Shown: piece after piece, positions 63,954 to 64,000 of the stretch
Layout: each line of letters opens with the position of its first letter
How positions within the stretch are numbered: position 1 is the stretch's first letter
Assembly (NCBI GenBank): GCA_965224525.1
Contig: OZ245050.1
Span: forward strand, 2,852,001-2,916,000
DNA length: 64,000 bases
Direction of reading: 5' to 3'
Origin: Granulosicoccus sp036478565
GTDB taxonomy: Bacteria > Pseudomonadota > Gammaproteobacteria > Granulosicoccales > Granulosicoccaceae
Translations under genes and position numbers: made by a program
Notes under the pieces: generated by a model
Told to the model about the DNA's origin: nothing
The model's database searches: none
The model's input: only the letters and a program-made list of their open reading frames with translations

Positions 63954-64000
63954 CCCTTTAACTCTATACGGCAAACCCAGGTTCAATCGTGACGGCCATT

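Overview
The window looks like chromosomal DNA of a free-living, probably marine or aquatic gammaproteobacterium. This is inferred from gene families and gene order, not from any search. The gatCAB, lptD-surA-pdxA-rsmA-apaG-apaH and mltB-rlpA-dacA-DUF493-lipB-lipA orders, together with lgt-thyA-folA, slyX, rsd, yajQ and rsmJ, are typical of Gammaproteobacteria. There are no rRNA genes, CRISPR arrays, insertion sequences or phage genes. I recognised no tRNA gene.

Layout. 1-2.6 kb: a sugar ABC importer on the minus strand (gtsA-, gtsB- and gtsC-like, the last cut by the left edge). 3-7 kb: two exported proteins, a CBM9-like lipoprotein with a 9-bp minisatellite linker and a parallel beta-helix protein. 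7.3-10.5 kb: gatCAB. 10.7-12 kb: an accessory module with a caspase/CHAT-like peptidase gene interrupted by one in-frame TGA right after its putative catalytic Cys. 12-16 kb: envelope genes and slyX. 16.1-23.5 kb: one giant gene for a secreted protein of 102-bp DSDGDG (TSP3-like, presumably calcium-binding) repeats, broken by frameshifts in the array. 23.6-27.5 kb: a Rieske-fold protein that has lost its cluster ligands, rsmJ, yajQ, DUF423, DUF1499 and a Fic gene remnant. 27.5-29.6 kb: a thioredoxin/DUF4266/DUF3570 operon. 29.7-35 kb: lipoate and cell-wall genes. 35-42.5 kb: ung and the lptD to apaH operon. 42.7-48 kb: two small stress-type proteins, a FixJ-type response regulator, a multi-PAS histidine kinase and a TAXI-type periplasmic binding protein. 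48.7-56.6 kb: folA, thyA, lgt, rlmI, rsd, ycgN, fbp, hemL and a sulfotransferase-like gene. 56.6-57.3 kb: a two-gene nucleotidyltransferase (DUF6036-like) module. 57.6-64 kb: a pterin dehydratase, then an adenylate cyclase/ATPase/TPR protein followed by a YcaO-TfuA pair, the core of a peptide or protein thioamidation pathway.

How the parts fit. Most genes are housekeeping genes in compact runs, many with 4-bp ATGA or GTGA overlaps. The best candidates for new biology are the cyclase-YcaO-TfuA run at the right edge, the binding protein-kinase-regulator trio without a transport permease, the thioredoxin-DUF4266-DUF3570 operon, the cluster-less Rieske protein and the interrupted caspase-like module flanked by diverged direct repeats. 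Functions are assigned by reading the translated proteins and recalling family motifs.
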